A DNA stretch of 64,000 nucleotides from Aliihoeflea sp. 40Bstr573 (GTDB lineage: Bacteria > Pseudomonadota > Alphaproteobacteria > Rhizobiales > Rhizobiaceae). Under the pieces are notes generated by a model. It did no database searches. It was not told the origin of the DNA and saw only the letters and a program-made list of their open reading frames with translations. The DNA lies in the NCBI RefSeq assembly GCF_024105655.1, contig NZ_JAAAMH010000011.1, positions 62,001 through 126,000 of the forward strand. Direction: 5' to 3'. A program made the position numbers and the translations under genes. Below, in pieces: positions 10,254-18,735 of this stretch (its first letter is position 1; each line of letters starts with the position of its first letter).

Positions 10254-11053
10254 CAGCTTTCGTCCGACGAGAGCGCGCCGAGGAGCCGCGGCAGGTCGTC
10301 GAACCGCGCCACCAGCCCGAAGATCAGCGCTGCAAGCGCGACGAAGAACACCGACACCGACGCCATGGTGGGCGTATAGCCGTAGCGCAGCGCGTTGAAG
10401 ATCTTGATCGGCAGCGTTTCCATGGTGAACCCCACGGTCATGTAGGCGACGATGTATTCGTTGAGTGACAGCACGAACACGAAGGCGAAGCCCGACACCA
10501 GATAGGGCAGTATCAGCGGCAGGACCACCGTGCGCAGAACCGTGCGGTCGCTCGCGCCCATGGTCGACGCCGCTTCCACGAGCGACCTGTCGATGGAGGC
10601 GAAGCCGAGGGTGAGCGTCACCAGCGGCAGCGTGACGAAGAAGATGCCGTGCGAGATGATCGCCGTCCACCACTGGCCGTAGGCGCCCGCCGTCGTCCAG
10701 AAGGTCAGGAAGCCGAGCGCGGTGATGACGGGTGGCAGCACGAAGGGTGCGACGCCCAGAAGCTGGAACACGTTCGCCCAAGGCGCGATCCGCCGCCACA
10801 GGAACCAGGCGAGCGGCAGCGCGATCAGCACCGCCAGCGTCGCGGCGAGGGTCGCAAGCAGCAGCGAGTTCATCAGCGCCTGCCGCCAGCTGTCGTCGGT
10901 GAAGATCGCCGCATACCAGGAAAGCGAAAAGCCCTCCGGCGGAAAGGTCAGGTTCTGGCGCTCGTTCACCGAAACGCCCGCGACCACGACGATTGGCGCG
11001 GCAAGGAAGATCGCGATGAGAGCAAGGTAGAGGCGCGTCAGGGCCGTGCTCAT
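10253..11053 (-). CDS. ABC transporter permease, PotC-like
   Basis: 266-residue inner-membrane permease with six predicted helices. It carries the EAA-type cytoplasmic loop around SLVEAASTMGASDRTVLRTVVLPLILP. Similarity is to the spermidine/putrescine PotC branch. The start at 11053 overlaps the end of the first permease (ATG within the last 4 bases), and the stop overlaps the nitrilase start. It pairs with the permease encoded directly upstream. A longer in-frame extension runs through the partner gene and is not credible. Confidence 0.92.
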   Translation of the reverse strand: MSTALTRLYLALIAIFLAAPIVVVAGVSVNERQNLTFPPEGFSLSWYAAIFTDDSWRQALMNSLLLATLAATLAVLIALPLAWFLWRRIAPWANVFQLLGVAPFVLPPVITALGFLTFWTTAGAYGQWWTAIISHGIFFVTLPLVTLTLGFASIDRSLVEAASTMGASDRTVLRTVVLPLILPYLVSGFAFVFVLSLNEYIVAYMTVGFTMETLPIKIFNALRYGYTPTMASVSVFFVALAALIFGLVARFDDLPRLLGALSSDES

Positions 11054-11904
11054 GCCGCATCTCCCTTGCGCCCGACAAGGAGCGTCAGGCCCACCAGCGC
11101 CAGCGACATCAGGACGAGGAATACGGCCATCGCGGCGGCGAACGGCATGTTCGACTGGTAGATCGCCTGGTCGGTGATCAGGACTGACAGCGTCCAGTGC
11201 TGGGGCCGGCCCAGAATCTGCGGCAGGAGATACGCGCCGAGCGCGAAGACGAAAACCATGATCAGCGTCGCCACGATCGTGTTGCGCAGGCCCGGCACGA
11301 CCACGTTGAAGAACGCGCGGACGGGCGAGGCGCCGAGCGTGCGTGCGGCTTCGGTCAGCGTCGGGTCGAGCCGTACGATGGCAGGGTAGAGGATCAGCAC
11401 CGTATAGGGCAGCGCCTGGTAGACCATCGCGGTCAGGACCGCGCCGAAGCCGGGATAGAGCGCGCGCGGCTCGGCCATCAATCCCGCCCAGACGAGCAGA
11501 TTGGTGACGCCGGCGGTGCGTGAGAAAAGCGTCGACCAGGCAAAGCCGATGATGACTTCCGACAGCGACAGGACGGACAAGAGCGCGACCAGCCAGACCA
11601 CCTGCACGCGCCGGCTCGCCTTCGAGATCAGCCAGGTGAACGGGAACCCGATCGCGACGCACACCAGCGCCACCATGACCGCAAGCATGATCGAAAAGCC
11701 CAGCACGCCGCCAAAGAAGGCGGACAGGAACCGCTCGTAATTGTCGAAGATGAAGGCCGGCGTATAGAACCCGCCCTGCTGGCGCTGGAAGAACGAAACG
11801 GCGACCATCGTGCCGAATGGCACGACGAAGAAGGCGACCAGCATGAAGCCGGGAAAGACCAGCGGGGCGTAGTCCGCAACGCTCTTCGGCGCCTCGCGTC
11901 TCAT
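11050..11904 (-). CDS. ABC transporter permease, PotB-like
   Basis: 284 residues, six predicted helices, and an EAA loop at TLTEAARTLGASPVRAFFNVVVPG. It forms the membrane channel with the PotC-like permease for uptake of a small cationic compound. The start at 11904 overlaps the end of the ATPase gene by 4 bases, and the 3' end overlaps the next permease. This overlapping chain shows that ATPase, PotB-like, PotC-like and nitrilase are one transcription and translation unit. Confidence 0.93.
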   Translation of the reverse strand: MRREAPKSVADYAPLVFPGFMLVAFFVVPFGTMVAVSFFQRQQGGFYTPAFIFDNYERFLSAFFGGVLGFSIMLAVMVALVCVAIGFPFTWLISKASRRVQVVWLVALLSVLSLSEVIIGFAWSTLFSRTAGVTNLLVWAGLMAEPRALYPGFGAVLTAMVYQALPYTVLILYPAIVRLDPTLTEAARTLGASPVRAFFNVVVPGLRNTIVATLIMVFVFALGAYLLPQILGRPQHWTLSVLITDQAIYQSNMPFAAAMAVFLVLMSLALVGLTLLVGRKGDAA

Positions 11905-12938
11905 GACTTCAGCACCACCGCGCTTTGCGCCGGTATGCGCACGCCGACCTTCTGGCCGGCGACGAGATCGGCGCGGTCGCGCGGTGTGGTCACCGCGACG
12001 ATGGTCGCACCGGAAACGTCGACGAAGGTTTCGATCGTGCCGCCAAGATCGCGCACGAAGGTGACCGTACCGTCCAGCGCACCCTCGCCCGGCGCGGTGA
12101 TCTGGACGTCCTCGGGCCGCACGGAGAGCGTCCCGGCACGTGCTCCGTCCGCCATCGCGACATCCGGCAGCGCGGTACCGAGCGCGGTGACGCGACCCGC
12201 GCTGTCGCTTTCGACGGCGAGAAGATTGGTCGAGCCGATGAACCCGGCGACGAAGCTGTCTGCCGGGCGGCGATAGATTTCCACCGGCGGCGCGGCCTGG
12301 CGGATACGGCCTTCGCCCATGACGACGACGAGGTCGGCCATGGTCATCGCCTCGCGCTGGTCGTGGGTGACGACGATGGTGGTGATGCCGAGCTGTTGCT
12401 GGAGCTGGCGCAGTTCCACCTGCATCGCCTCGCGCAGTTTGGCGTCGAGCGCGGAGAGCGGCTCGTCGAGCAGGAAGAGGCGCGGCGAGATGGCGAGCGC
12501 ACGGGCGATCGCCACCCGCTGGCGCTGGCCGCCGGAGAGCTTGGCGACCGGGCGCTTCGCAAAATCGGCCAGGTGGATGAGCTTCAGGAGCTCGTCCACC
12601 CGCGCGCTCTGCTCGGCCTTCGAGGCGCCGCGTATGCGCAGAGGATAGGCGATGTTGTCGCCGACATTGAGATGCGGGAACAGTGCGAGCGACTGGAACA
12701 CCATGCCGAAGTCGCGGTTGTGCGTCGGCGTCGCGGTGATGTCCTGCCCGTCGACCACGACGGCGCCCGAACTCGGCTCCTCAAGCCCCGCGATCATGCG
12801 CAGCAATGTGGTCTTGCCGCAGCCCGATGGGCCGAGCAGGCACACGAACGTGCCTGGCGGCACGTCGAGGCTGACATTGTCGACGGCTTTGAAGTCGCCG
12901 AACCTTTTGGTGATCGCCTTGAGCGCGAGACCCGTCAT
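11901..12938 (-). CDS. ABC transporter ATP-binding protein, PotA-like
   Basis: 345-residue ATPase. Walker A is GPSGCGKTT, the ABC signature is LSGGQRQR, Walker B is LFLLDEPLSALD and the switch histidine is in VTHDQ. A C-terminal TOBE-type regulatory domain (about 265-345) is typical of PotA/FbpC-like importers. The start at 12938 follows GGGACAG at good spacing; the open frame continues upstream through a repeat element, but that part is not coding-like. It powers the PotB/PotC-like permeases encoded downstream. Confidence 0.94.
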   Translation of the reverse strand: MTGLALKAITKRFGDFKAVDNVSLDVPPGTFVCLLGPSGCGKTTLLRMIAGLEEPSSGAVVVDGQDITATPTHNRDFGMVFQSLALFPHLNVGDNIAYPLRIRGASKAEQSARVDELLKLIHLADFAKRPVAKLSGGQRQRVAIARALAISPRLFLLDEPLSALDAKLREAMQVELRQLQQQLGITTIVVTHDQREAMTMADLVVVMGEGRIRQAAPPVEIYRRPADSFVAGFIGSTNLLAVESDSAGRVTALGTALPDVAMADGARAGTLSVRPEDVQITAPGEGALDGTVTFVRDLGGTIETFVDVSGATIVAVTTPRDRADLVAGQKVGVRIPAQSAVVLKS

Positions 12939-13044
12939 CGCTGTCCCGTCTTTCCGATGGTCCGGGCTGCCAACGCCGCCCGGAAGATTGTGGTTCCCGA
13001 CGCACCGAGCAGGGCAACTGCCGCCGGGCGCGTCGAGATTCGGG

Positions 13045-13150
13045 GTCAGGACGAGCCGAAAACGGTGGTCTTCGAGAACCGGAGCGGAGCGTACTTTCCG
13101 CACGTGAGCACTGGAAGCGCAGAAGACTGCCGTTTGCAGGCCGTCCTGAC
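13045..13150. repeat. Palindromic intergenic repeat, copy 1 (between binding-protein and ATPase genes)
   Basis: The ends are perfect 9-bp inverted repeats GTCAGGACG (13045-13053) and CGTCCTGAC (13142-13150). An inner arm AAACGGTGGTCTTC pairs with GAAGACTGCCGTTT (12 of 14 matching). The core CGAGAACCGGAGCGGAGCG followed by TACTTT is shared with the copy at 14318. The whole can fold into one long hairpin in the RNA. Its spurious translation contains FENRSGAYF, which I remember from Mesorhizobium-like genomes. Confidence 0.85.
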
Positions 13151-13169
13151 GTGAATATCGTCGCGCCCG

Positions 13170-14258
13170 TCAGCCGGCGATCATCTCGGTCCACTTCTGG
13201 TTCAGGAAGTCGTCCCGCGTCTGGTAGAGATCGTAGCGCGGGATGATCGGATCGATGTCCGACGACACGGCGGCAAATTCCTCGTCGGTGAGTTGCGTCA
13301 GTTCGCGCTTGATCGTCGGCGCGGTGCCGACCTTCTGCGACATCAGCGTCTGGGTTTCGGCGCGCGTCATGTAGTCGATGAAGAGATGCGCTTCCTCGAC
13401 CTTCTGCGACGCGCGGCTCAAGGCCCACGCGCCGGAATCCAGAATGCCGCCTTCCTGCGGGAAGGTCGAGCGGACCGGGTTGCCGTCGGCCGCCGCAAGG
13501 CCGGTGACGTCGTGGTAGTACTGGCCCATCGGGATTTCGCCCGACTTCAGCGCCTGTTCGAACTGCGCCTCGTCGCGATACCACAGCCGCACGTTCGGCT
13601 TCACCTCGGCCAGCTTCTGGAACACCTCTTCCAGCCCCTCGTCGGTGCTGAGATGGTCGGTGCCGCCGAAGAAGGTCTTGGCGGTGACTTCCAGCAGGAA
13701 GGAGTTGGAGACGAGCGCGAGAAGGCCGAGGCGATCGGCATTCGCCGGATCCCAAAGCGCCTGCCAGGAGGTCGGCGCCTCGGGATAGACGTCGGTGTTG
13801 GTGACGAGCGTGATGTACCAGGCCACCGCGCCTATGCCGCACACGCGTCCGTCCGGATATTTGTTGACCGAGCGCTCGAGCAGATTGTCGGCATTGGTGA
13901 TCTTGGCGAGGTCGAGCGGCTGCCAGAGCTCCGTCGCCTGACCCTTGAGCATGGCGACCTGCGCCATCATCGACAAATCGGCCGGCGCCTGGTTGGCGCG
14001 CGCGGCCTGCTCGAGCTGGACGAGCCAGGCCTCGCCGGTCGGCTCGGCGATGGATTCGACCGCGATGCCGGTTTCCTCGGTGAAAGCCGGGAAGATGTGC
14101 TCGTCGAACGAATCCTTGAAATAGCCGCCATAGACGCCGACCTTGATCGAGCGGTCCTGCGCCCGCAGGATCGAGGGCATGGCGAGCATGCCGGCCGTCA
14201 TCGCCGTGCCGGCGAGCACCGTGCGCCGGCTCACATTGGTGGTCAGAAACTTCTTCAT
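13170..14258 (-). CDS. ABC transporter substrate-binding protein, PotD/PotF-like, Tat signal
   Basis: 362 residues. The N-terminus has a twin-arginine signal (SRRTVLAGTAM) ending near SILRAQD. The mature part is a family 1 periplasmic binding protein of the polyamine type, with VGVYGGYFKDSFDEHIFPAF at its start and a GAVAWYITLVTNTDVYPEAP mid-section. It should deliver the ligand to the PotABC-like transporter encoded downstream. The gene is bracketed on both sides by direct copies of a hairpin repeat, so its mRNA segment is separated from both neighbours by strong stem-loops. A polyamine, agmatine or guanidino acid ligand is inferred from context only. Confidence 0.9.
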   Translation of the reverse strand: MKKFLTTNVSRRTVLAGTAMTAGMLAMPSILRAQDRSIKVGVYGGYFKDSFDEHIFPAFTEETGIAVESIAEPTGEAWLVQLEQAARANQAPADLSMMAQVAMLKGQATELWQPLDLAKITNADNLLERSVNKYPDGRVCGIGAVAWYITLVTNTDVYPEAPTSWQALWDPANADRLGLLALVSNSFLLEVTAKTFFGGTDHLSTDEGLEEVFQKLAEVKPNVRLWYRDEAQFEQALKSGEIPMGQYYHDVTGLAAADGNPVRSTFPQEGGILDSGAWALSRASQKVEEAHLFIDYMTRAETQTLMSQKVGTAPTIKRELTQLTDEEFAAVSSDIDPIIPRYDLYQTRDDFLNQKWTEMIAG

Positions 14259-14317
14259 CGTCGTTCCTCTTATGTGGCCTTTGCGGCCGTTCCCTTGTTC
14301 CCAATTCAGCCCGGGTA

Positions 14318-14431
14318 TTCGGGGCTGTGCGAGGCGAAAACGTCTGGTTTCGAGAACCGGAGCGGAGCGTACTTTCGTACGTGAGCACCGGAAGCGCAGA
14401 AAGCAGGCGTTTGCAGACCGCTCAGAGCCGA
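14318..14431. repeat. Palindromic intergenic repeat, copy 2 (between ureohydrolase and binding-protein genes)
   Basis: Same core as copy 1, CGAGAACCGGAGCGGAGCG, then GTGAGCACCGGAAGCGCAGAA, in the same orientation. Arms GAAAACGTCTGGTTTC and GAAAGCAGGCGTTTGC pair at 13 of 16 positions. The right end, CGCTCAGAGCCGAA, pairs imperfectly with TTCGGGGCTGTGCG at the left end and runs over the ureohydrolase stop codon. Confidence 0.82.
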
Positions 14432-15477
14432 ATGATGGATGGACTGAACACCATCAGGCTCAGAATTTCAAACAGCACCTGTGCTCCCGCATGGGCAGTG
14501 TTGGTCGTCGAATCGTATTGCGGCGCGACCTCGACCACGTCGCCGCCGACGAGATCGACGCCCTTCAGGCCGCGCAGGAGTTCCAGCACCTCGCGCGTCG
14601 TCAGCCCGCCCACTTCCGGCGTGCCGGTTCCGGGCGCGAAGGAGGGGTCGAGGCTGTCGATGTCGAAGGAGAGATAGGTCGGCCCATCGCCGACGATGGC
14701 GCGCGCCTTTTCGATGATCGCGGGAATGCCGAGCCGGTCGACCTCCTCGGCATGGATCACCGTCATGCCGCTCTCGTAGGAGAACTCCCACAGATATTCG
14801 GCCGAGCCGCGAATGCCGATCTGGATCGTCCGCGTCGGATCGAGCACGCCGTCGAGCACCGCATTGCGGAACGGCCCGCCATGGTGGAACTTGGTTTGAT
14901 CGAACGATCCGCTCGTATCGCAATGCGCGTCGATATGGATCAGCCCGACCGGCCGGTCCCGGCCGACCGCCTTCAGGATCGGGTGGGTGATCGAATGATC
15001 GCCGCCGACGCCGAGCGGCACGACGCCCGCATCCACCATGCGTGTCACATGCGCCTCGATGTCGTCATGGCTCTGCTCCAGCCGGTAGCGGCTGGCAAAC
15101 GGCACGTCGCCGATGTCGGCCACGCGCAGTTCCTGAACCGGCGCACATTCGAGCACGTGGTTGTAGGGTCCGATCCGCTCGATCGTCCGAAGCGCGCGCG
15201 GCCCGAAGCGCGAGCCGTTGCGGTTTGTGACGCCCAGATCCATCGGCACGCCGTAGATGCCGACCTGCAGGTCGCCGAAATCGGGCGCGGCCGGGTCGAT
15301 GGCATGGTGCGGCGCGGTCAGGAAGGTCGGCATGCCGGCATAGGGCGCGAGCCGCGTGCCGGATTTGGAGAAGATCTTCTCGGCCACCTTGCGAAAGCGG
15401 GGGTCGGCGATGTCGCCGCCTGTGCCGTCCGCGAACTTGTCGCGCAAGGCTTCGAGTTTCGCCTGATCCCAGCCCAT
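14422..15477 (-). CDS. Ureohydrolase (agmatinase / guanidino-acid hydrolase family)
   Basis: 351 residues. All manganese ligand motifs of the arginase/agmatinase fold are present: His161 in GGDHSIT, D183-A-H185-x-D187 in HIDAHCDTSG, and Asp272/Asp274 in SFDIDSLDP, followed by APGTGTPEVGG. These enzymes split guanidino compounds into urea and an amine. The N-terminal extension and the FHHGGPFRNAV segment fit the agmatinase/guanidinobutyrase/guanidinopropionase branches rather than classical arginase; the substrate cannot be fixed. The start at 15477 follows AAGGAG at good spacing. It heads the minus-strand run ureohydrolase, PotD-, PotA-, PotB-, PotC-like genes, nitrilase, RidA. A LysR gene is divergent 105 bp away. 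Confidence 0.9.
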   Translation of the reverse strand: MGWDQAKLEALRDKFADGTGGDIADPRFRKVAEKIFSKSGTRLAPYAGMPTFLTAPHHAIDPAAPDFGDLQVGIYGVPMDLGVTNRNGSRFGPRALRTIERIGPYNHVLECAPVQELRVADIGDVPFASRYRLEQSHDDIEAHVTRMVDAGVVPLGVGGDHSITHPILKAVGRDRPVGLIHIDAHCDTSGSFDQTKFHHGGPFRNAVLDGVLDPTRTIQIGIRGSAEYLWEFSYESGMTVIHAEEVDRLGIPAIIEKARAIVGDGPTYLSFDIDSLDPSFAPGTGTPEVGGLTTREVLELLRGLKGVDLVGGDVVEVAPQYDSTTNTAHAGAQVLFEILSLMVFSPSIIRL

Positions 15478-15546
15478 TGCCTGCTCCTTGTTCGCTGCCG
15501 CGTGCCGCATAATGTTTTGGCAGTATCGAATTGTTGAGGCAGTGCC

Positions 15547-15560
15547 ATTGAAAATGCAAT
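15547..15560. promoter_or_regulatory. Candidate LysR-type binding site between ureohydrolase and LysR genes
   Basis: ATTG-N6-CAAT (15547-15550 and 15557-15560) is a perfect inverted repeat in an AT-rich part of the divergent gap. It lies close to the LysR gene start. LysR proteins usually autoregulate from such shared intergenic sites; the assignment is inference. Confidence 0.3.
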
Positions 15561-15582
15561 TGATATTGTTGTAGCGCTCGCT

Positions 15583-16602
15583 ATGAGCTTTCTTCACATC
15601 GGAAACCCACGCTTGGCACCGCGTCTGCCCCCGCTCAATCCCCTGCGCGCCTTCGAGGCCGCAGCCCGTCACGGCTCGCTGACCAAGGCGGCGGCGGAGC
15701 TGTCGGTGACGCATGGTGCGGTCAGCCACCAGATCAGGGCGCTGGAATCCGCTCTCGACGTGCAGCTCTTCGAGCGCGGCGGCCACCGCCTGAAACTCAC
15801 CGCCCATGGCGCCGAGCTCCTGCCTTCCGTCTCGACCGCGTTCGCCGAGATCGCGGGCGCCACTGCCCGGCTGACGCGGCCTTCGAGCGCCGGTGCGCTG
15901 TCGGTCACCTGCGTGCCCGCGCTTCTGTCGTTCTGGCTCCTGCCGCGCCTTTCCTCCTTCACCGCGCGCTTTCCCGACATCCGCCTCACCCTGGACGCCG
16001 CCAACGACGCGGACCTGATCCACTCCCCCGGCATCGACATCTGCGTCCTTTACGGCGACGGCAACTGGACCGATTGCTGGTCGCGCCGGCTGACCGGGCT
16101 CGATCTTTTTCCGGTCGTCTCACCCTCGCTCATCAACAACCGGCCGATCCGCACCATTCGCGACATGAAGGAGCACATCCTCCTGCACGCCGATGACGGG
16201 CGCGAGTGGAACACCTGGCTGTCGGCCGCCGATGCGCTCGACCTGAAGCGCAACGCGCACCACCACATGTGCGACGCGCGGCTTGCCATCGAGGCGGCAA
16301 TCCACGGCTATGGCGTGGCGCTCGGCGACACGGTGACCGCGAGCCGCTTCCTCGCTTCCGGCCAGCTCGTCGCGCCCTTCAGCCTCGCCGTGCCGGCGGT
16401 CGATGCCTTCCACGTCGCCTGCCGTTCGGACCTGCGCTCCGCGCCGGTCGTGCAGGTCTTCATCGATTGGCTCACCGCCGAATTCGCCGCCACCGACGCC
16501 CGCGCCGAGCCGCAGACGAGCGCTCGCCGTTCAATCCGGCGTTCCACACCCGCCCCGCGCAAGACGCTGGGCCGAAAAGCCGCCAAATCCCGCAAGTCCT
16601 GA
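15583..16602 (+). CDS. LysR family transcriptional regulator, GcvA-like
   Basis: 339 residues. An N-terminal winged helix-turn-helix (about 18-75, with SLTKAAAELSVTHGAVSHQIRALE) is followed by a periplasmic-binding-like effector domain to about residue 310. The C-terminal ~30 residues are Arg/Lys-rich and outside the domain. It resembles the GcvA/AmpR branch. It is divergent from the ureohydrolase operon, so it is the likely regulator of that cassette. An aminotransferase gene starts 14 bp after it and may be co-transcribed. ATG at 15583 is the start; the leader MSFLHIGNPRLAPRLPP precedes the HTH. Confidence 0.92.
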   Translation: MSFLHIGNPRLAPRLPPLNPLRAFEAAARHGSLTKAAAELSVTHGAVSHQIRALESALDVQLFERGGHRLKLTAHGAELLPSVSTAFAEIAGATARLTRPSSAGALSVTCVPALLSFWLLPRLSSFTARFPDIRLTLDAANDADLIHSPGIDICVLYGDGNWTDCWSRRLTGLDLFPVVSPSLINNRPIRTIRDMKEHILLHADDGREWNTWLSAADALDLKRNAHHHMCDARLAIEAAIHGYGVALGDTVTASRFLASGQLVAPFSLAVPAVDAFHVACRSDLRSAPVVQVFIDWLTAEFAATDARAEPQTSARRSIRRSTPAPRKTLGRKAAKSRKS

Positions 16603-16616
16603 GAACCCGCCCCCGC

Positions 16617-17789
16617 ATGATGAGACCGCGCCTCAATCCGCTGATCGCCAGCCTGTCCGCCCCGCCGATCCCCGCCGTCCAGGCCTGGGGCCGCGCCTAT
16701 GACGGCCGCCTCGGCCCGCTGGTCGACCTTTCCCAGGCCGTGCCCGGCTACCCGCCCGAGCCGCGCATGCTGAACTGGCTCGCTGAAGCTGCCGGCTCCG
16801 TCGCGGCTTGCGGTTATGGGCCGATCGAAGGCGAGGACGAACTGCGCGCAGCCTACGCCTCCCATCAGGCCGAACTCTACGGCGCGCCGGTCGCGGCCGA
16901 GAACATCCACGTCACCTCGGGATGCAACCAGGCCTTCGTCACCGCCGCGATGGCGGTCGCCGGCGTCGGCGATGCGATCCTGATGACCAACCCGTGCTAC
17001 TTCAACCACGAGACGACGCTAGAAATGCTTGGCATCGCACCGCGCTATGTCCGCTGCCATGCCGAAAATGGCTTCCTGCCGCGGGTCGAGGACGTCGCCG
17101 CCGCGATTGCGCCCGACATCCGCGCGCTGGCCATCGTCACGCCCAACAACCCGACCGGCGCAATCTATCCGCCCGCGCTCCTCGCCGACCTTCTGGCGCT
17201 TTGCCGCGACAGGGGCATCTGGCTCATCCTCGACGAGACCTATCGCGATTTCCTGCCGCTCGGCACCTTGCGCCCGCATGAGCTCTTTTCCGAGCCGCTC
17301 TGGCAGGACAATCTGATCGGCCTCTACTCCTTCTCGAAATCGTTCTGCATTCCCGGCCATCGCCTCGGCGCGGTCACCGCCTCGCCGCTGATGGTGGATG
17401 CCGTCGCCAGGATCATGGACAATGTGCAGATCTGCGCGCCCCGCGCCCCGCAGATCGCGGTCGCCTCGGCCATCGCGCCGCTCGCCGCCTGGCGCGAGGA
17501 CAACCGCGCCGAGATCGCCCGCCGCGCCGATGCGCTGCGCGCGGCGCTGGATGGCGTCAACGGCTGGACGCTCGACGCGCTCGGCGCCTACTTCGCGTTC
17601 CTGCGCCATCCGTTCGAGGGCGAAAGCTCGATCCGCATCTCCGAACGCCTCGCCCGCGAGGCCGGCATCGTCACCATCCCCGGCGCCTTCTTCGGCCCCG
17701 GCAACGAGCGGCACCTTCGCGTGGCATTCGCCAATGCGACGGCGCAGGTGTTGCGCACGCTGCCGGAAAGGCTGCGGGCGATAACCTAG
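16617..17789 (+). CDS. PLP-dependent aminotransferase, class I/II
   Basis: 390 residues, fold type I. Visible are the cofactor-binding VTSGCNQAFVTAA region, NNPTGAIYPP, the DETYRDF segment binding the pyridine nitrogen, the Schiff-base lysine in YSFSKSFCIPGHRLG, and the carboxylate-binding arginine near HLRVAFAN. It transfers an amino group from an amino acid or amine to a 2-oxo acid. It follows the LysR gene by 14 bp in the same direction, so co-transcription is likely. It could process the product of the guanidino cassette, but this is inferred from position only. Two adjacent ATG codons (16617 and 16620) are possible starts. Confidence 0.88.
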   Translation: MMRPRLNPLIASLSAPPIPAVQAWGRAYDGRLGPLVDLSQAVPGYPPEPRMLNWLAEAAGSVAACGYGPIEGEDELRAAYASHQAELYGAPVAAENIHVTSGCNQAFVTAAMAVAGVGDAILMTNPCYFNHETTLEMLGIAPRYVRCHAENGFLPRVEDVAAAIAPDIRALAIVTPNNPTGAIYPPALLADLLALCRDRGIWLILDETYRDFLPLGTLRPHELFSEPLWQDNLIGLYSFSKSFCIPGHRLGAVTASPLMVDAVARIMDNVQICAPRAPQIAVASAIAPLAAWREDNRAEIARRADALRAALDGVNGWTLDALGAYFAFLRHPFEGESSIRISERLAREAGIVTIPGAFFGPGNERHLRVAFANATAQVLRTLPERLRAIT

Positions 17790-17806
17790 CTTTCTCCGGC
17801 TCGGCC

Positions 17807-18688
17807 TTACGCGAACAGCGCCCGATCCTTCTCCACCGCCTGCGCGATGAACCCCGCCACCGCCTGTATCCGTCGAACCGGCCGCACCGACTCGTGATAG
17901 ACCAGCCAGTAGGCGCGCCGGATCGGCTTGATCGCCTCGACAAGCACCAGTTCGGGGTGCCTGCGCGCGATGAACGAGTGCAGGATGCCCACCCCGGCGC
18001 CTGCCCGCACCGCCTCGACCTGCCCCAGAGCCGACGACACCGAGAACCGCGCCTGCCATTGCGGATGGAACTGGTGTGCATAGTCGAGTGACGGGCTGAC
18101 GATCAGGTCCGGCACATAGCCGATCAGCCGGTGGCGCGGCAGGTCGTCGGTCGATTGCGGCAGGCCATGCGCCTCGGCATATGTGCGCGAGACGTAGAGC
18201 GCGAGCGTGTAGTCGACGAGCTTTGCCGCCACCAGCCGGCCTTCGGTCGGACGGTCGACGGTGATCGCGATGTCCGCCTCGTGCCTCGACAGCGAGAAGG
18301 AGCGCGGCACCGGGACAAGCTGCAGGTCGAGATCGGCGTGGAGCGCGGAGAATTCCGGCAGGCGTCCGGCGAGATAGGCGACGCCGAACCCGTCCGGCGC
18401 GCCGATCCGCACCGTTCCCGAAAGCGTCGTTTCCTCGCCCGCGACTTCCGATCGTGCGGCGATCATGTCGGCTTCCATGCGCTCGGCGACCTGCAGGAAG
18501 CGCTGGCCCTCCGGCGTCAGTTCGCAGCCTGTCGTCAGCCGGTTGAGAAGCTTGGCGCCGAGCGCGGATTCGAGCGCCACCATGCGCCGCGAGACGGTCG
18601 CGTGGTTGAGCCCGAGCCTTTTGCCGGCCCCCAGAATCTGGCCGGATCGCGCCACCGCCAGAAACACGCGCATGTCGTCCCAATTCAT
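17807..18688 (-). CDS. LysR family transcriptional regulator
   Basis: 293 residues. The N-terminal HTH reads MNWDDMRVFLAVARSGQILGAGKRLGLNHATVSRR (residues 1-35), followed by a LysR effector domain. Start 18688 has GAGGAGATTTCC before it. The gene is divergent from mmsA across 161 bp and convergent with the aminotransferase (17 bp gap). Divergence makes mmsA its probable target, and an inverted repeat lies in the shared gap. This branch (NWDDMRVFLAVAR) is common next to acyl-semialdehyde dehydrogenase genes, from general knowledge of such neighbourhoods. Confidence 0.9.
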   Translation of the reverse strand: MNWDDMRVFLAVARSGQILGAGKRLGLNHATVSRRMVALESALGAKLLNRLTTGCELTPEGQRFLQVAERMEADMIAARSEVAGEETTLSGTVRIGAPDGFGVAYLAGRLPEFSALHADLDLQLVPVPRSFSLSRHEADIAITVDRPTEGRLVAAKLVDYTLALYVSRTYAEAHGLPQSTDDLPRHRLIGYVPDLIVSPSLDYAHQFHPQWQARFSVSSALGQVEAVRAGAGVGILHSFIARRHPELVLVEAIKPIRRAYWLVYHESVRPVRRIQAVAGFIAQAVEKDRALFA

Positions 18689-18719
18689 GGAAATCTCCTC
18701 CCCGGCTCCCATACCGCGT

Positions 18720-18735
18720 TGCACCATTTCGTGCA
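18720..18735. promoter_or_regulatory. Candidate LysR operator upstream of mmsA
   Basis: TGCAC-N6-GTGCA is a perfect inverted repeat located 31 bases from the LysR start and 114 bases from the mmsA start, within the divergent promoter region. It fits a LysR-type site but is short. Confidence 0.35.

Noticed and set aside
13071-14377. Peptides containing FENRSGAYF in open frames near 13100 and 14370
   Set aside because: They are translations of the palindromic repeat, not proteins.
12781-14388. A 535-residue minus-strand frame running through the PotD-like gene, a repeat and the ATPase start
   Set aside because: It is out of frame with the binding protein and ATPase, crosses a repeat element, and has no domain.
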